From DATATB01 sp036268995 (lineage in GTDB: Bacteria > Planctomycetota > Planctomycetia > Pirellulales > PNKZ01), in the NCBI GenBank assembly GCA_036268995.1, contig DATATB010000081.1, positions 1 through 18,176 on the forward strand: a stretch of DNA of 18,176 bases. The letters run 5' to 3'. Positions 7,701 to 16,300 of the stretch are shown here, in pieces. Under the pieces are notes generated by a model, which was not told the origin of the DNA, ran no database searches, and saw only the letters and a program-made list of their open reading frames with translations. The translations under genes and the position numbers were made by a program. Each line of letters opens with the position of its first letter. Position 1 is the stretch's first letter.

Positions 7701-7886
7701 CCCTCTCCCCTTTTGGGAGAGGGCCGGGGTGAGGGCCGGCCGCTACGAACCGCTCATCGCCCGCGCGCGTCGTCTCCCCTCTCCCCTTGCGGGAGAGGGG
7801 CCGGGGGTGAGGGGTAGGAGCACTAACCGCGCGTCCCCCCTCTCCCTTTTGGGAGAGGGCCGGGGTGAGGGCCCAGGAGCACTAAC
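7701..7886. repeat. Array of three hairpin repeats (ccctctccc / gggagaggg), possible bidirectional terminator
   Basis: Three units each contain complementary arms ccctctccc and gggagaggg separated by four or five bases: 7701-7709/7715-7723, 7776-7785/7791-7800 and 7838-7846/7851-7859. Each is followed by ccggggtgaggg or a close variant. The last two units also share aggagcactaacc after the hairpin (7816-7828 and 7875-7887). Spacing between units is 75 and 62 bp. The array fills the gap between two convergent genes, where it could end transcription from both sides, although runs of T after the stems are short. A related single unit lies at 17886-17924. Confidence 0.8.
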
Positions 7887-7914
7887 CACCCTCAGCTCCC
7901 CCCGCAGCCCGCCC

Positions 7915-8526
7915 CTACATCCCGAACGGATCGTTCGGATCCTCAGCCGGCTGCACGGGCACGACTGGCGGCACAAAGCCCTGGTCAAATCCCAGTTGTT
8001 GCTGCTGCTTCTTCGAGCGGGCGAGCTTCACCCCGTCGCCACGCAGCGTCGTGACGTACATGCCCAGCCGCGATCCCGGCTTCTGGCCGTCGCTCAAAAA
8101 AATCGACATCGGGCCTTTGAATTTCGCCTCGGTGCCGATGACCCAGATTTTGTAGGCCGCGCGGGCCAGGTTGGTTTGCTCGTCTTCGGGCAATTCGGCG
8201 TACGCGCTGCCGACCCACAGGCTCGCCTGCCGGCCTTTGACGCTGGCCTTGAACAGCACTTTTTTCGCCACCATGTCATCGAGCAGCTTCTGCTGCTTGG
8301 CCGGGTCGCCCCCCGTGGGATCGGGAGCCGCGGCCTGCGCGGCGGCCGGTTGCTGGCCGACGTCTCCACCGCCAAACGGATTCGCGGGCGGGGGCGCCGG
8401 AGGCTGCCCACCAGCATCGCCGCCGCCGAACGGATTGACCGGCTTGGGGGCGTCCTGGCCGTATGCCGCGGCCGAGACCGCCAGCATCGAGAACGACAAA
8501 AACAGAGCGGATAAGGCCCAACGCAT
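7915..8526 (-). CDS. Secreted protein with NPFGGGD repeats, function unknown
   Basis: The 203-residue product has a clear signal peptide at about 1-24 (MRWALSALFLSFSMLAVSAA, then AYGQ). A Pro/Gly/Ala-rich low-complexity segment follows, with NPFGGGD at 31-37 and again at 49-55, and a related DPFGM closes the protein at 199-203. Between them, residues 75-180 look like a folded domain (KKVLFKASVKGRQASLWV, KIWVIGTEAKFKGPMSIFL, SRLGMYVTTLRGDGVKLA) that I cannot assign. The C-terminal tail is Pro/Val-rich. It is likely exported; role, partners and substrate are unknown. It converges with the aldolase gene across a hairpin repeat array and is divergent from the cytochrome c'-like gene over 270 bp. 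The start at 8526 is well supported by a good ribosome binding site and the signal peptide. Confidence 0.85.
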   Translation of the reverse strand: MRWALSALFLSFSMLAVSAAAYGQDAPKPVNPFGGGDAGGQPPAPPPANPFGGGDVGQQPAAAQAAAPDPTGGDPAKQQKLLDDMVAKKVLFKASVKGRQASLWVGSAYAELPEDEQTNLARAAYKIWVIGTEAKFKGPMSIFLSDGQKPGSRLGMYVTTLRGDGVKLARSKKQQQQLGFDQGFVPPVVPVQPAEDPNDPFGM

Positions 8527-8533
8527 AATGTTT

Positions 8534-8539
8534 CTCCTT
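8534..8539 (-). promoter_or_regulatory. Strong Shine-Dalgarno site for the NPFGGGD protein
   Basis: On the minus strand AAGGAG is centred seven bases before the ATG at 8526. It is the clearest ribosome binding site in the window, where most starts have none, and it fixes this start. The rest of the 270-bp divergent spacer (8540-8796) shows no repeat or clear promoter boxes. Confidence 0.65.
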
Positions 8540-8796
8540 CGAGCGATCGCGCGGTTTCGGCCGTCGACGACTCGGCTGGCATCCGGTGCCCGAACTGATG
8601 TGAACGTTGCAGTCCCCCTCGCTGTGCTTCACATTACCCATTGAGCACCGCCGCAGGCAAGACAAATGGCATCGTATCCGAGAAAAGCATTCGCGGCAAA
8701 GCTGTTTGCTGCCACGGCGAACTTGGCTCATAATCGGCACTGGCTGAAGCCACACGTACGGGGCGAAATCTGGTTCGAAAATTCGAGGGAATCGGT

Positions 8797-9786
8797 ATGC
8801 GATTGGCCAGACATTGCCGCTTGTGTTGGTTGTCTGTCGCCGCTGGACTGCTGCTATTGGCGGTACCGATCATGCGTGCGGCCGACTCGCAGCCGCCGGT
8901 CGAAGCCCCGGCCGGTAAGCAAGGTAGCCAGCCCCCGCCGCATTTCGATGCCGACGTGCTCGAGCTCTTCGCCACCGATGCCCGCACCAAGCTCGGGCCG
9001 GGCCAGCCCGGCGGGCCGATTGCCAAAGCCACGGTGGTTCCCGGCGCGGCGCCAGGCGAGGCCCCGACCGAGGATAACGGTGGCGGCAGCTTTACCTGGT
9101 CCAAGTTGATTTCTTCCGACAATCTCGAAGCCGAGATCAAGGCCCAAGTCCCGCTGGCCGCCGAAGCGGTGAAGACCAGCACCGGCTTCAAGGGCAACGG
9201 CCGCGAGAAGGCCCAAACCTCCTTTACCGTGCTGGCGGCCCTGTTTGGCGTGATTGCGCAGTACGACGGCGACGTGCGCTGGAAGAAGGATGCCCCTGGC
9301 TTGGAAAAGGCTTTTTCGCAAGCCGGTTTCAATTGCAAAACCAGTAGCGACGCGGCTTACAAGGAAGCTCAAAAACGCGCCACCGAGCTCGGCGAACTGG
9401 TGCGCGGCGGCACGATGGAGCTGCCCAAGGGCGATGCCTCGCTGCCGTGGAACGACATGCTCAACCGGCCCGCGGTGATGCGGCGCATGGAAGAAGCCCG
9501 CGCGGGCGGCAAAGTCGCCAAGTGGCTCTCCGGCAAAAACGACTTCAAGAAAAACAAGGACGGCCTGCTGCGCGAGGCCCAGTTGCTGGCGATGTTCTCC
9601 GAGATCATCAAGGCCAAAGGGTTCGAGAGCGGCGACGACGAGTCGTATCAGAAATACGCGGCCGCACTCCAAAAACAGTGTCTGGCGATGCTCGAAGCCA
9701 TCAAGACCGACGACCAGGACAAAGCCCAGAGCGCTTTTGCCCAGGTCGGCAAAGCCTGCGACACCTGCCACGGCGACTTCCGCTAA
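8797..9786 (+). CDS. Cytochrome c'-like mono-heme protein
   Basis: The 329-residue protein has a signal peptide at about 1-29 (LSVAAGLLLLAVPIMRAA). It then has a Pro-rich region and a mostly helical domain with Lys/Ala/Glu-rich segments (LEAEIKAQVPLAAEAVK, YKEAQKRATELGELV, LREAQLLAMFSEIIKAKG). It ends with a single heme site, CDTCH at 321-325, four residues from the C-terminus. A CxxCH at the very end of a four-helix bundle is the signature of the cytochrome c prime family (c-554/c-556-like), which carries electrons or binds small ligands such as NO or CO in the periplasm. The protein is about twice the usual length, so the helical domain may be duplicated or preceded by an extra domain. A GAGGG lies just upstream of the ATG. 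It is followed, after an inverted repeat, by two further heme-protein genes on the same strand. Confidence 0.85.
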   Translation: MRLARHCRLCWLSVAAGLLLLAVPIMRAADSQPPVEAPAGKQGSQPPPHFDADVLELFATDARTKLGPGQPGGPIAKATVVPGAAPGEAPTEDNGGGSFTWSKLISSDNLEAEIKAQVPLAAEAVKTSTGFKGNGREKAQTSFTVLAALFGVIAQYDGDVRWKKDAPGLEKAFSQAGFNCKTSSDAAYKEAQKRATELGELVRGGTMELPKGDASLPWNDMLNRPAVMRRMEEARAGGKVAKWLSGKNDFKKNKDGLLREAQLLAMFSEIIKAKGFESGDDESYQKYAAALQKQCLAMLEAIKTDDQDKAQSAFAQVGKACDTCHGDFR

Positions 9787-9797
9787 GAAAGTACATG

Positions 9798-9875
9798 AAC
9801 CACGGATCGCACGGATAACACGGATCGGACAAAAACCGACTTTTTCAATCCGTGTCATCCGTGAAATCCGTGGTT
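9798..9875. repeat. Inverted-repeat element (accacggat family) between cytochrome genes
   Basis: Two 28-bp arms, 9798-9825 and 9848-9875, are complementary except for three positions. Each contains three short cacggat-like units, and a 22-bp centre lies between them. Sequences of this type (read as NHGSHG/NHGFHG) are, from memory, scattered through many planctomycete genomes. It starts 12 bp after the stop of the cytochrome c'-like gene and ends 60 bp before the next start, so it could act as a terminator or attenuator in that 148-bp gap. Confidence 0.8.
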
Positions 9876-9934
9876 AAAATCCTTCCCCGTATTCCCCCCG
9901 CTGCTGCGTTCACCCCCCCTGCCGATTGCCTGCC

Positions 9935-12900
9935 ATGCGCGCTGCCTTGCTCTGTGCGTTGTTGATTTGCGGATCCGCTTGCCTGGCGGCCGACGCGCCG
10001 CCGCAATCGCCCGTGCCGGCCGATCGGGCCGTGGCCACGATGATTGCCCGGCCCGGCTTTGAAGTGGAACTCGTCGCGGCCGAGCCGCTGGTGATGGACC
10101 CGGTGTCATTTGCATGGGGCCCGAATGGCCGGCTGTGGGTGGCCGAAATGGCCGACTATCCGCTGGGCAGCGACGGCAAAGGCAAATTCGGTGGCCGCAT
10201 CCGCTATCTGGAAGACACCGACGGCGACGGCCGCTACGACCGCTCGACCGTGTTCCTCGATGGAATCGGTTATCCCAACGGCGTGATGCCCTGGCACAAC
10301 GGTGTACTCGTCACGGCCGCGCCCGACATCTTCTACGCCGAAGATGCCGATGGCGACGGCAAAGCCGAAATCCGCCGCCCGCTCTACACCGGCTTTGTCG
10401 AAGGCAACCAGCAGCATCGCGTCAACGGCCTGCGCTGGGGCCTCGACAACTGGGTGTCTTGCGGCAATGGCGACAGCGGCGGCACCGTCGTCTCCGAGAA
10501 GACCGGAGCCAAGGTCGCCAGGATCAGCGTCAACGGCCGCGACATGCGCATCAGGCCCGACACGGGCGAGATCGAAACCGTGACTGGCATCACGCAGTTC
10601 GGCCGCGACTGCGACGACTGGGGCAACTGGTTTGGCTCCAAGAACAGCCAGCCGGTGATCCACTACGTGCTCGACGAGCAGTATCTGCGTCGCAATCCGT
10701 TCCTAGCCCCTTCGCAAACCTGGTCCGAGGTTCCCAGCGTGCCGGGCGCCGCTCCCATTTATCCGCGCAGCCAGACCGCGGCCCGCTTCAACGACTTTAA
10801 TAAAGCCAATCGCTTCACCAGCGCCTGTGGCTTGTGCATCTATCGCGACGAACTCTTTGGGCCCGAGTTCACCGGCAACTCGTTTGTCTGCGAGCCGGTC
10901 CACAACCTCGTCCATCGCGAAATATTAAAACCCTCGGGCTCGACGTTCGTCAGCCATCGGGCCGCCGACGAGCAGACGAGCGAGTTCCTGGCCTCGACCG
11001 ACAACTGGTGCCGGCCCGTGATGGTTCGCACCGGCCCCGACGGCGCCCTGTGGGTAGCCGACATGTATCGCGAGACCATCGAGCACCCGCAATGGATTCC
11101 CCAAGACTGGCAAAAACGCCTCGACCTCCGCGCCGGCCAAGACAAAGGCCGCATCTACCGCGTGTATCCCACCGGCAAGCGCCCGCGCCCCATCCCCCGC
11201 CTCGATCGCCTCTCGACCATCGAGCTAGTCGCCATGCTCGAACACCCCAGCGGCACCCTGCGCGACCTCGTGCAGCAAATGCTCGTCCACAAGCAAGACA
11301 AAGCCGCGATCGAGCCATTAAAAAAACTCGTGGCCGGCGGTCAGCGGCCCCAAGCCCGGCTGCATGCGCTATGCACACTGGACGGCTTGAATGCGGTCGA
11401 TGAGCCGACGCTCTTGAAGGCATTAGCAGACAAGCATTCTGGCATTCGTCGACATGGCCTACGGTTGGCTGAGCCACTTCTCAACCGGTCTGTCAATATC
11501 CCAGACGCGCTGCCGCAGCTCGTAAAGAGCGCGGGCCCGCAGTTGCGACTGCAAGCTGCATACTGCCTTGGACTGTGGAAGGACGAAGATCCGATACCAC
11601 CGTTACAAATGGGTGGACGTGAACCACCGCCTTTCAGTCGATTCAGGCGGTCCGTCACGCTCCTGGCATCATTGGCTCGCTCTGCCGACGTTTTCCTCGA
11701 AGCTGCGATTCTAAGTTCGGTGACTGAAAGGAATCTGCTTCCACTTACCGAAGCTGTCCTCGAAGACAATTCTCTGCCTCACCAAGCACGATGGATTGAC
11801 GAACTAACACACCAGGCCGCGGCTCGGAACGACGAGCTGGCGTTAGGTGCCGTCCTGAAATTCATCATCGCTTCGAACTCGATGGAGTCGACGACACAGA
11901 CCCATCGGGACCACTTATTAGCGCTAAATGCCTTGATCGGCGCCCTTGAGAGCCGTAACAGGTCATTGGCGAACTGGCGAGCCACTGCGAACGATCAATT
12001 GAGGCACCAACTCGACGGACTTCTGCCCGTCTTTGCCAGCGCGCGGCTGGCCACAGTGAGCGACAAAACGCCACCGTCGGACCGTGCGCTCGCCGTCACC
12101 GTCTTGGGGCACGGCTTGAACCAACGCGCAGAGGATGTCTCGCGGCTCACGACGCTTCTCGGTGCGCATGCGCCCCAGGACGTGCAAGGCGCTGCGGTCA
12201 GTACATTGGTCAAGCTGGGCGATGCCAAGGTGCCGGAGACTTTGCTGGCGAGTTGGAACGGCCTGGGCCCTGCGCTGCGCGGCCAGGTACTCGATGCATT
12301 GCTGGCTCGGCCGGCTTGGACCGGCAAGCTGCTGGATGCGATCGAGAAGGGCGATCTTAAGCCGGCGGAGATCGATGCCGCGCGGGCTCAACGATTGCTG
12401 GGGCTCAAGGACAAAAAGCTGGCCGAGCGGGCGGCCAAGCTGCTGGCCGGCAGCGTGCAGCCGGATCGGCAAAAGGCGATCGCCGCCTACGACTCAGTCT
12501 TGCACACTAGCGGCGATGCCAAGCGTGGGGCGGCCGTGTTCGAAAAACGCTGCTCGACTTGCCACAAGATCGGCAAAGTCGGCCACGCCGTCGGACCCGA
12601 CCTCACGGCCTTGACCGACAAGACGCCCAAATCGCTGCTCGTGGCCGTCCTCGATCCGAATCGGGCCGTCGAAACCAAGTTCATCAATTACTCGGCCGTC
12701 ACCGATGCCGGCCTCACCTACCAGGGCATGCTCGCCGCCGAAAGTGCCAATAGCGTGACGCTCCTCCAGCCCGACGGCAAGGAAGTCGCCCTGCTCCGCA
12801 GCGACCTCGAAGCCCTGGCCAGCACGGGCAAGTCGCTCATGCCCGAGGGCTTGGAAAAGGACCTCAAGCCGCAGGATCTGGCCGATGTGTTTGCACTGCT

Positions 12901-13363
12901 CAGCGAGTCGGGTCCGAAGCGCAAGACATTCGCCGGCAACCGGCCGGAGGTGGTCGAGCCCGAGGCGCTGCGCGGCGAGTTCTATCTGATGCCGCAGACG
13001 GCCGAGTTGTTCGGCGACACCGTGGTGTGGGAAAGCCATTACGGCAACTTCGGCCATTGGGAAAGCGAGAACGACCAGGCCGTGTGGACGCTCGATGCAA
13101 AAGTCGAAGGCCCCTACGACGTGTGGCTCGAATACGCCTGCGACAACGCGGCGAGTGGCAATTCCGTGCTGATTACGGCCGGCGGCAATCGGCTGCTTGC
13201 CCCGGTCGTCACCACCGGCTCGTGGGACAATTATCGCACCGCACAGGTCGGCCGCATCAGCCTGCCGGCCGGCAAAGTGCGCCTCGTGCTCCGCCCGGCC
13301 GGCAAGCCCCACGGCGCCCTGTTCGATCTCCAAAGCGTCCGCGTCCGCCCGGTGAAACGATGA
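9935..13363 (+). CDS. PVC-type heme-binding protein: dehydrogenase-like propeller, HEAT-like repeats, CxxCH domain and C-terminal carbohydrate-binding-like domain
   Basis: From the ATG at 9935 (the in-frame TTG at 9926 is less likely) the product has 1142 residues with a signal peptide at about 1-19. Residues 30-420 match the membrane-bound dehydrogenase-type propeller of Pirellula-like bacteria: PGFEVELVAAEPLVMDP, GRLWVAEMADYP, DTDGDGRYDRSTVFLDG, GLRWGLDNWVSCGNGDSGG and WVADMYRETIEHPQWIP. Residues 430-850 are helical HEAT-like repeats. The PVC heme domain follows with CSTCHKIG at 873-880 and GPDLTAL, then PNRAVETKFINYSAVTDAG-type strands. About 1000-1142 is a beta-sandwich resembling CBM6/35 domains (GPYDVWLEYAC, SWDNYRTAQVGRISLPAG). 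The family is taken to oxidise sugars or alcohols outside the cytoplasm; no substrate is proven here. Its stop overlaps the next start (ATGA), so the two are translationally linked. Composition is more AT-rich at about 11380-12060. Confidence 0.92.
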   Translation: MRAALLCALLICGSACLAADAPPQSPVPADRAVATMIARPGFEVELVAAEPLVMDPVSFAWGPNGRLWVAEMADYPLGSDGKGKFGGRIRYLEDTDGDGRYDRSTVFLDGIGYPNGVMPWHNGVLVTAAPDIFYAEDADGDGKAEIRRPLYTGFVEGNQQHRVNGLRWGLDNWVSCGNGDSGGTVVSEKTGAKVARISVNGRDMRIRPDTGEIETVTGITQFGRDCDDWGNWFGSKNSQPVIHYVLDEQYLRRNPFLAPSQTWSEVPSVPGAAPIYPRSQTAARFNDFNKANRFTSACGLCIYRDELFGPEFTGNSFVCEPVHNLVHREILKPSGSTFVSHRAADEQTSEFLASTDNWCRPVMVRTGPDGALWVADMYRETIEHPQWIPQDWQKRLDLRAGQDKGRIYRVYPTGKRPRPIPRLDRLSTIELVAMLEHPSGTLRDLVQQMLVHKQDKAAIEPLKKLVAGGQRPQARLHALCTLDGLNAVDEPTLLKALADKHSGIRRHGLRLAEPLLNRSVNIPDALPQLVKSAGPQLRLQAAYCLGLWKDEDPIPPLQMGGREPPPFSRFRRSVTLLASLARSADVFLEAAILSSVTERNLLPLTEAVLEDNSLPHQARWIDELTHQAAARNDELALGAVLKFIIASNSMESTTQTHRDHLLALNALIGALESRNRSLANWRATANDQLRHQLDGLLPVFASARLATVSDKTPPSDRALAVTVLGHGLNQRAEDVSRLTTLLGAHAPQDVQGAAVSTLVKLGDAKVPETLLASWNGLGPALRGQVLDALLARPAWTGKLLDAIEKGDLKPAEIDAARAQRLLGLKDKKLAERAAKLLAGSVQPDRQKAIAAYDSVLHTSGDAKRGAAVFEKRCSTCHKIGKVGHAVGPDLTALTDKTPKSLLVAVLDPNRAVETKFINYSAVTDAGLTYQGMLAAESANSVTLLQPDGKEVALLRSDLEALASTGKSLMPEGLEKDLKPQDLADVFALLSESGPKRKTFAGNRPEVVEPEALRGEFYLMPQTAELFGDTVVWESHYGNFGHWESENDQAVWTLDAKVEGPYDVWLEYACDNAASGNSVLITAGGNRLLAPVVTTGSWDNYRTAQVGRISLPAGKVRLVLRPAGKPHGALFDLQSVRVRPVKR

Positions 13364-16300
13364 AGCGTATTGATGCCGATACAACCCCGTGGCTTAGGTG
13401 CCGGGTGCCACTGCTGGCTCGTCCAGCAGTGCACGTCGAGCGAAGTCGTCGGGCATCCCTCCAAGGATTGCGCGGCGACGAATCGAAATTGAAGTTGTGC
13501 CCGTCGTGGCGTCGCACTGCTGGACTAGCCAGCAGTGGCACCCGATTCGGCAAGCGGTTTTTCATCTTCCTTCTTGCAACGCTTTTCGCCGCGCCCGCCT
13601 TGGCCGACGACGATGACGACGACGAACTGCCGGACTACCGCCCGGGCCTGGTGGCCACGTATTCGGCGGCCGAAGAAAAGCCGATCGTGCGGCGCGACAA
13701 CGATGTGCAATTCGTGTGGCGCGACGCATCGCCCGATCCGCGGCTTCCGTCGGGCCCCTTCAAAGTCCGCTGGCAGGGCCGGCTGTTCACCATGTCCCCG
13801 GGCAAGTATCAGTTGCACGTGTATGCCCAAGGACAGGTGCGATTGAAGATTGGCGGCAAAACTTGCCTCGAGCAAACGCTCGATACTCGAAAGTGGATCA
13901 CCAGCGAGCCGCTGGCGCTCGAATACGGCTATCATCCGCTGGAACTCGAGTTCGAAAAGACCGGTTCGGAAGCACGCATCGGCCTGTACTGGTCGGGGCC
14001 GCAATTTCAGTTGGAGCCTTTGACCGAGCGCAACCTGGTCCACGAGCCGGGCCATGCGCCCGACGAAAGTTTCGAGCGTGGCCGGCTGCTGGCCCGAGCC
14101 CTGCGCTGCGACGCCTGCCACGGCACCGCGAGCTCAAACCGCCTCACCGCTCCCAACCTCACCCGGCTGGCCGGCAATGTCTCGCCCGGCTGGATCGTCG
14201 ACCTGCTGATCTCCGGGCCGCACAAGCCAGCATCGCCCGACGCTGACGAACCGATCGACCGGCTGACTCGCCGCATGCCGTATCTCGGCATGCCCGAGGA
14301 TGACGCCCAGGCCATTGCCGCGTTTCTGCTGGCCGGCTCTGCGAAGCCTCCGGCGATCGAAGCCACGAAATCGCCCGTAGCGAAGAAGAAAGCTGAGACC
14401 AAGAAGCCGAAGGCAAAAGGCAAAAAGAACTCTCCGCCGCCGCGAACCGAGCCCAGCGCGGCCGAAGGCCAAAACCTGGCCGACACGGTCGGCTGTCTGG
14501 CGTGTCATCGGATCGCCGAGCGCGGATCGACGGGCTTCTTTGGCGGCACGGATCTATCGCATGTAGCCAGCAAGCGGCCCAGCGATTTTTTTGCCCGTTG
14601 GCTGGCCGATCCGGCCGCCATCAACCCGGCCCATCGCATGCCGGTCTTTCCGCTCAGCGAGTTGGAACGCCAGGATCTGGCTTTGTACCTCGCCACATTA
14701 AAGGGAGAAGATTTCCCCAGTTTGCACGGGCCGGTAAAGTCCTCGGCCGATTTTGTCGAACGTGGCCGGCAGCTTGTCGGCCAGTGGCGCTGCGGCGCGT
14801 GTCATCAATTGCCGGCCGGCGCGGCGACGGCCGCCGCGAAACTCGGATCGTTGAATATTAAGAGCCGCTGGAGCGATGGCTGCCTGGACGGCGATCGCTG
14901 GCCGATTCACCGCCCGGGCTATAGCAGCCTGTTCAAATCGCAGCGGCAAGCGCTTGAGCGGTACTATTCTCAATCGCCCGCCGGCGGCCCGGCGGCAGCG
15001 ATCGATGGCCAGTTCGTGCTGGCCGAACGCAATTGCCTGGGCTGCCATGCCCGGGGACTTTCGCTTGGCATTGCCGGCCAGAGTGCGCGGCTGACGGCCG
15101 CGCGGCCGGATCTCGCTCCGCTGTTGCCGGCGCTGGCCCCGCCGTCTTTGTCCGGCGTGGGCGACAAGCTGCACGACGAAGCCCTGCAGGCGGCCATCTT
15201 GTTAAAGCATCCGCCGCTGCGGCCCTGGCTCAAGATCCGCATGCCGAAATTTCCCTTGGCCGACGACGAGATGCACGCGATCGTGCATGCGCTGATCGAC
15301 CATGACCGCGTGCCGCCGCTGCCCGAGCCGCCGCCTTCGAACCCGACCGATCCGGCAACCGTACTGGCCGGCAGCCGGCTGGTCACGTCCGACGGTTTCG
15401 GCTGCACCAGTTGCCACAAGATCGGCAGCAGCGAGCCGGTGCAAGTTGCCCTTGCCGCGCACGGCACTGATCTTTCGATGGTCGGCACTCGCATTCGCCG
15501 TCCCTGGTTCGATCGCTGGGTCCGCAACCCGGCGCGCATCGTGCCGCGCATGGAAATGCCGGCCATTAAGATACCGGTCCCGGGACTTTTACATAACGAT
15601 ATTGACGTGCAGTTGGTTTCGGTCTGGAACGCGCTCAATACGGAAGGCTTCGAGCCGCCGTTGCCCAACCCAGTGCGCGTGGTACGCTCTGCGGGCGGCT
15701 GGGGCGGTGAGGACTCGGTCCTGACGGACGCGATCGAGCTCGACAAGGCAACGTTCTTGCAACCCATCGTTGTCGGATTGACAATTCGCCAGAACTTGCT
15801 TTTCGACCTCGAAACAAACCGGATGGCCGCTTGGTGGCTTGGTGATACGGCCCGGCAGCGCACCCGTGGCAAAAGTTGGTATTGGGAAGTCGGGTCGCCG
15901 CCGCTGTTACCGCTCACCGACAAAAGATCTGAGCTACGTATCAAGCGCGGCGACCGATGGGTCGAACCCAGGCTTGTTGGCCAGGTCCGGGATCGGCTTG
16001 AAACGTTTGAACATCCCAAAGCAAACCACGGTAGGTTGGCCCGTTTGCGCCGCAAAGTTGCTTTCAAATACCAGTTGGAGTTTGAAAGTGCCGATGGATC
16101 GGGCGTCCGGAGGGTGCGCGTGTCGCAAACGATTGAGATCTTTCAGCCAGTCCAACTCGGCCCACCGGGCTTTAGGCGCGAGATTACAATTCTCGATCCT
16201 ATTGACGAGCCGATTTATTGGTATCCGCTGCCGGGTGGACGTGCCGACGTGAAAACAAATTCGATCGTCGCACTTGAAGCGGGTGGCGTTGCCCGGATCT

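Noticed and set aside
7701..7886. Possible CRISPR array
   Set aside because: Only three units, irregular spacing, hairpin text shared with a distant single copy, and no cas genes.
7729..8514. 261-codon plus-strand open frame
   Set aside because: It begins in the hairpin repeat array and runs antisense to the NPFGGGD protein, which has a strong ribosome binding site.
8854..9858. 334-codon minus-strand open frame
   Set aside because: It is antisense to the cytochrome c'-like gene, which has a signal peptide and a C-terminal CDTCH.
13027..13359. Upstream extension of the penta-heme gene into the preceding gene
   Set aside because: It overlaps the end of the PVC heme gene in another frame; the ATG at 13360 in the ATGA overlap is a far better start.
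12494..13384. 296-codon minus-strand open frame
   Set aside because: It is antisense to the heme and carbohydrate-binding-like domains of the PVC protein; no recognisable family.
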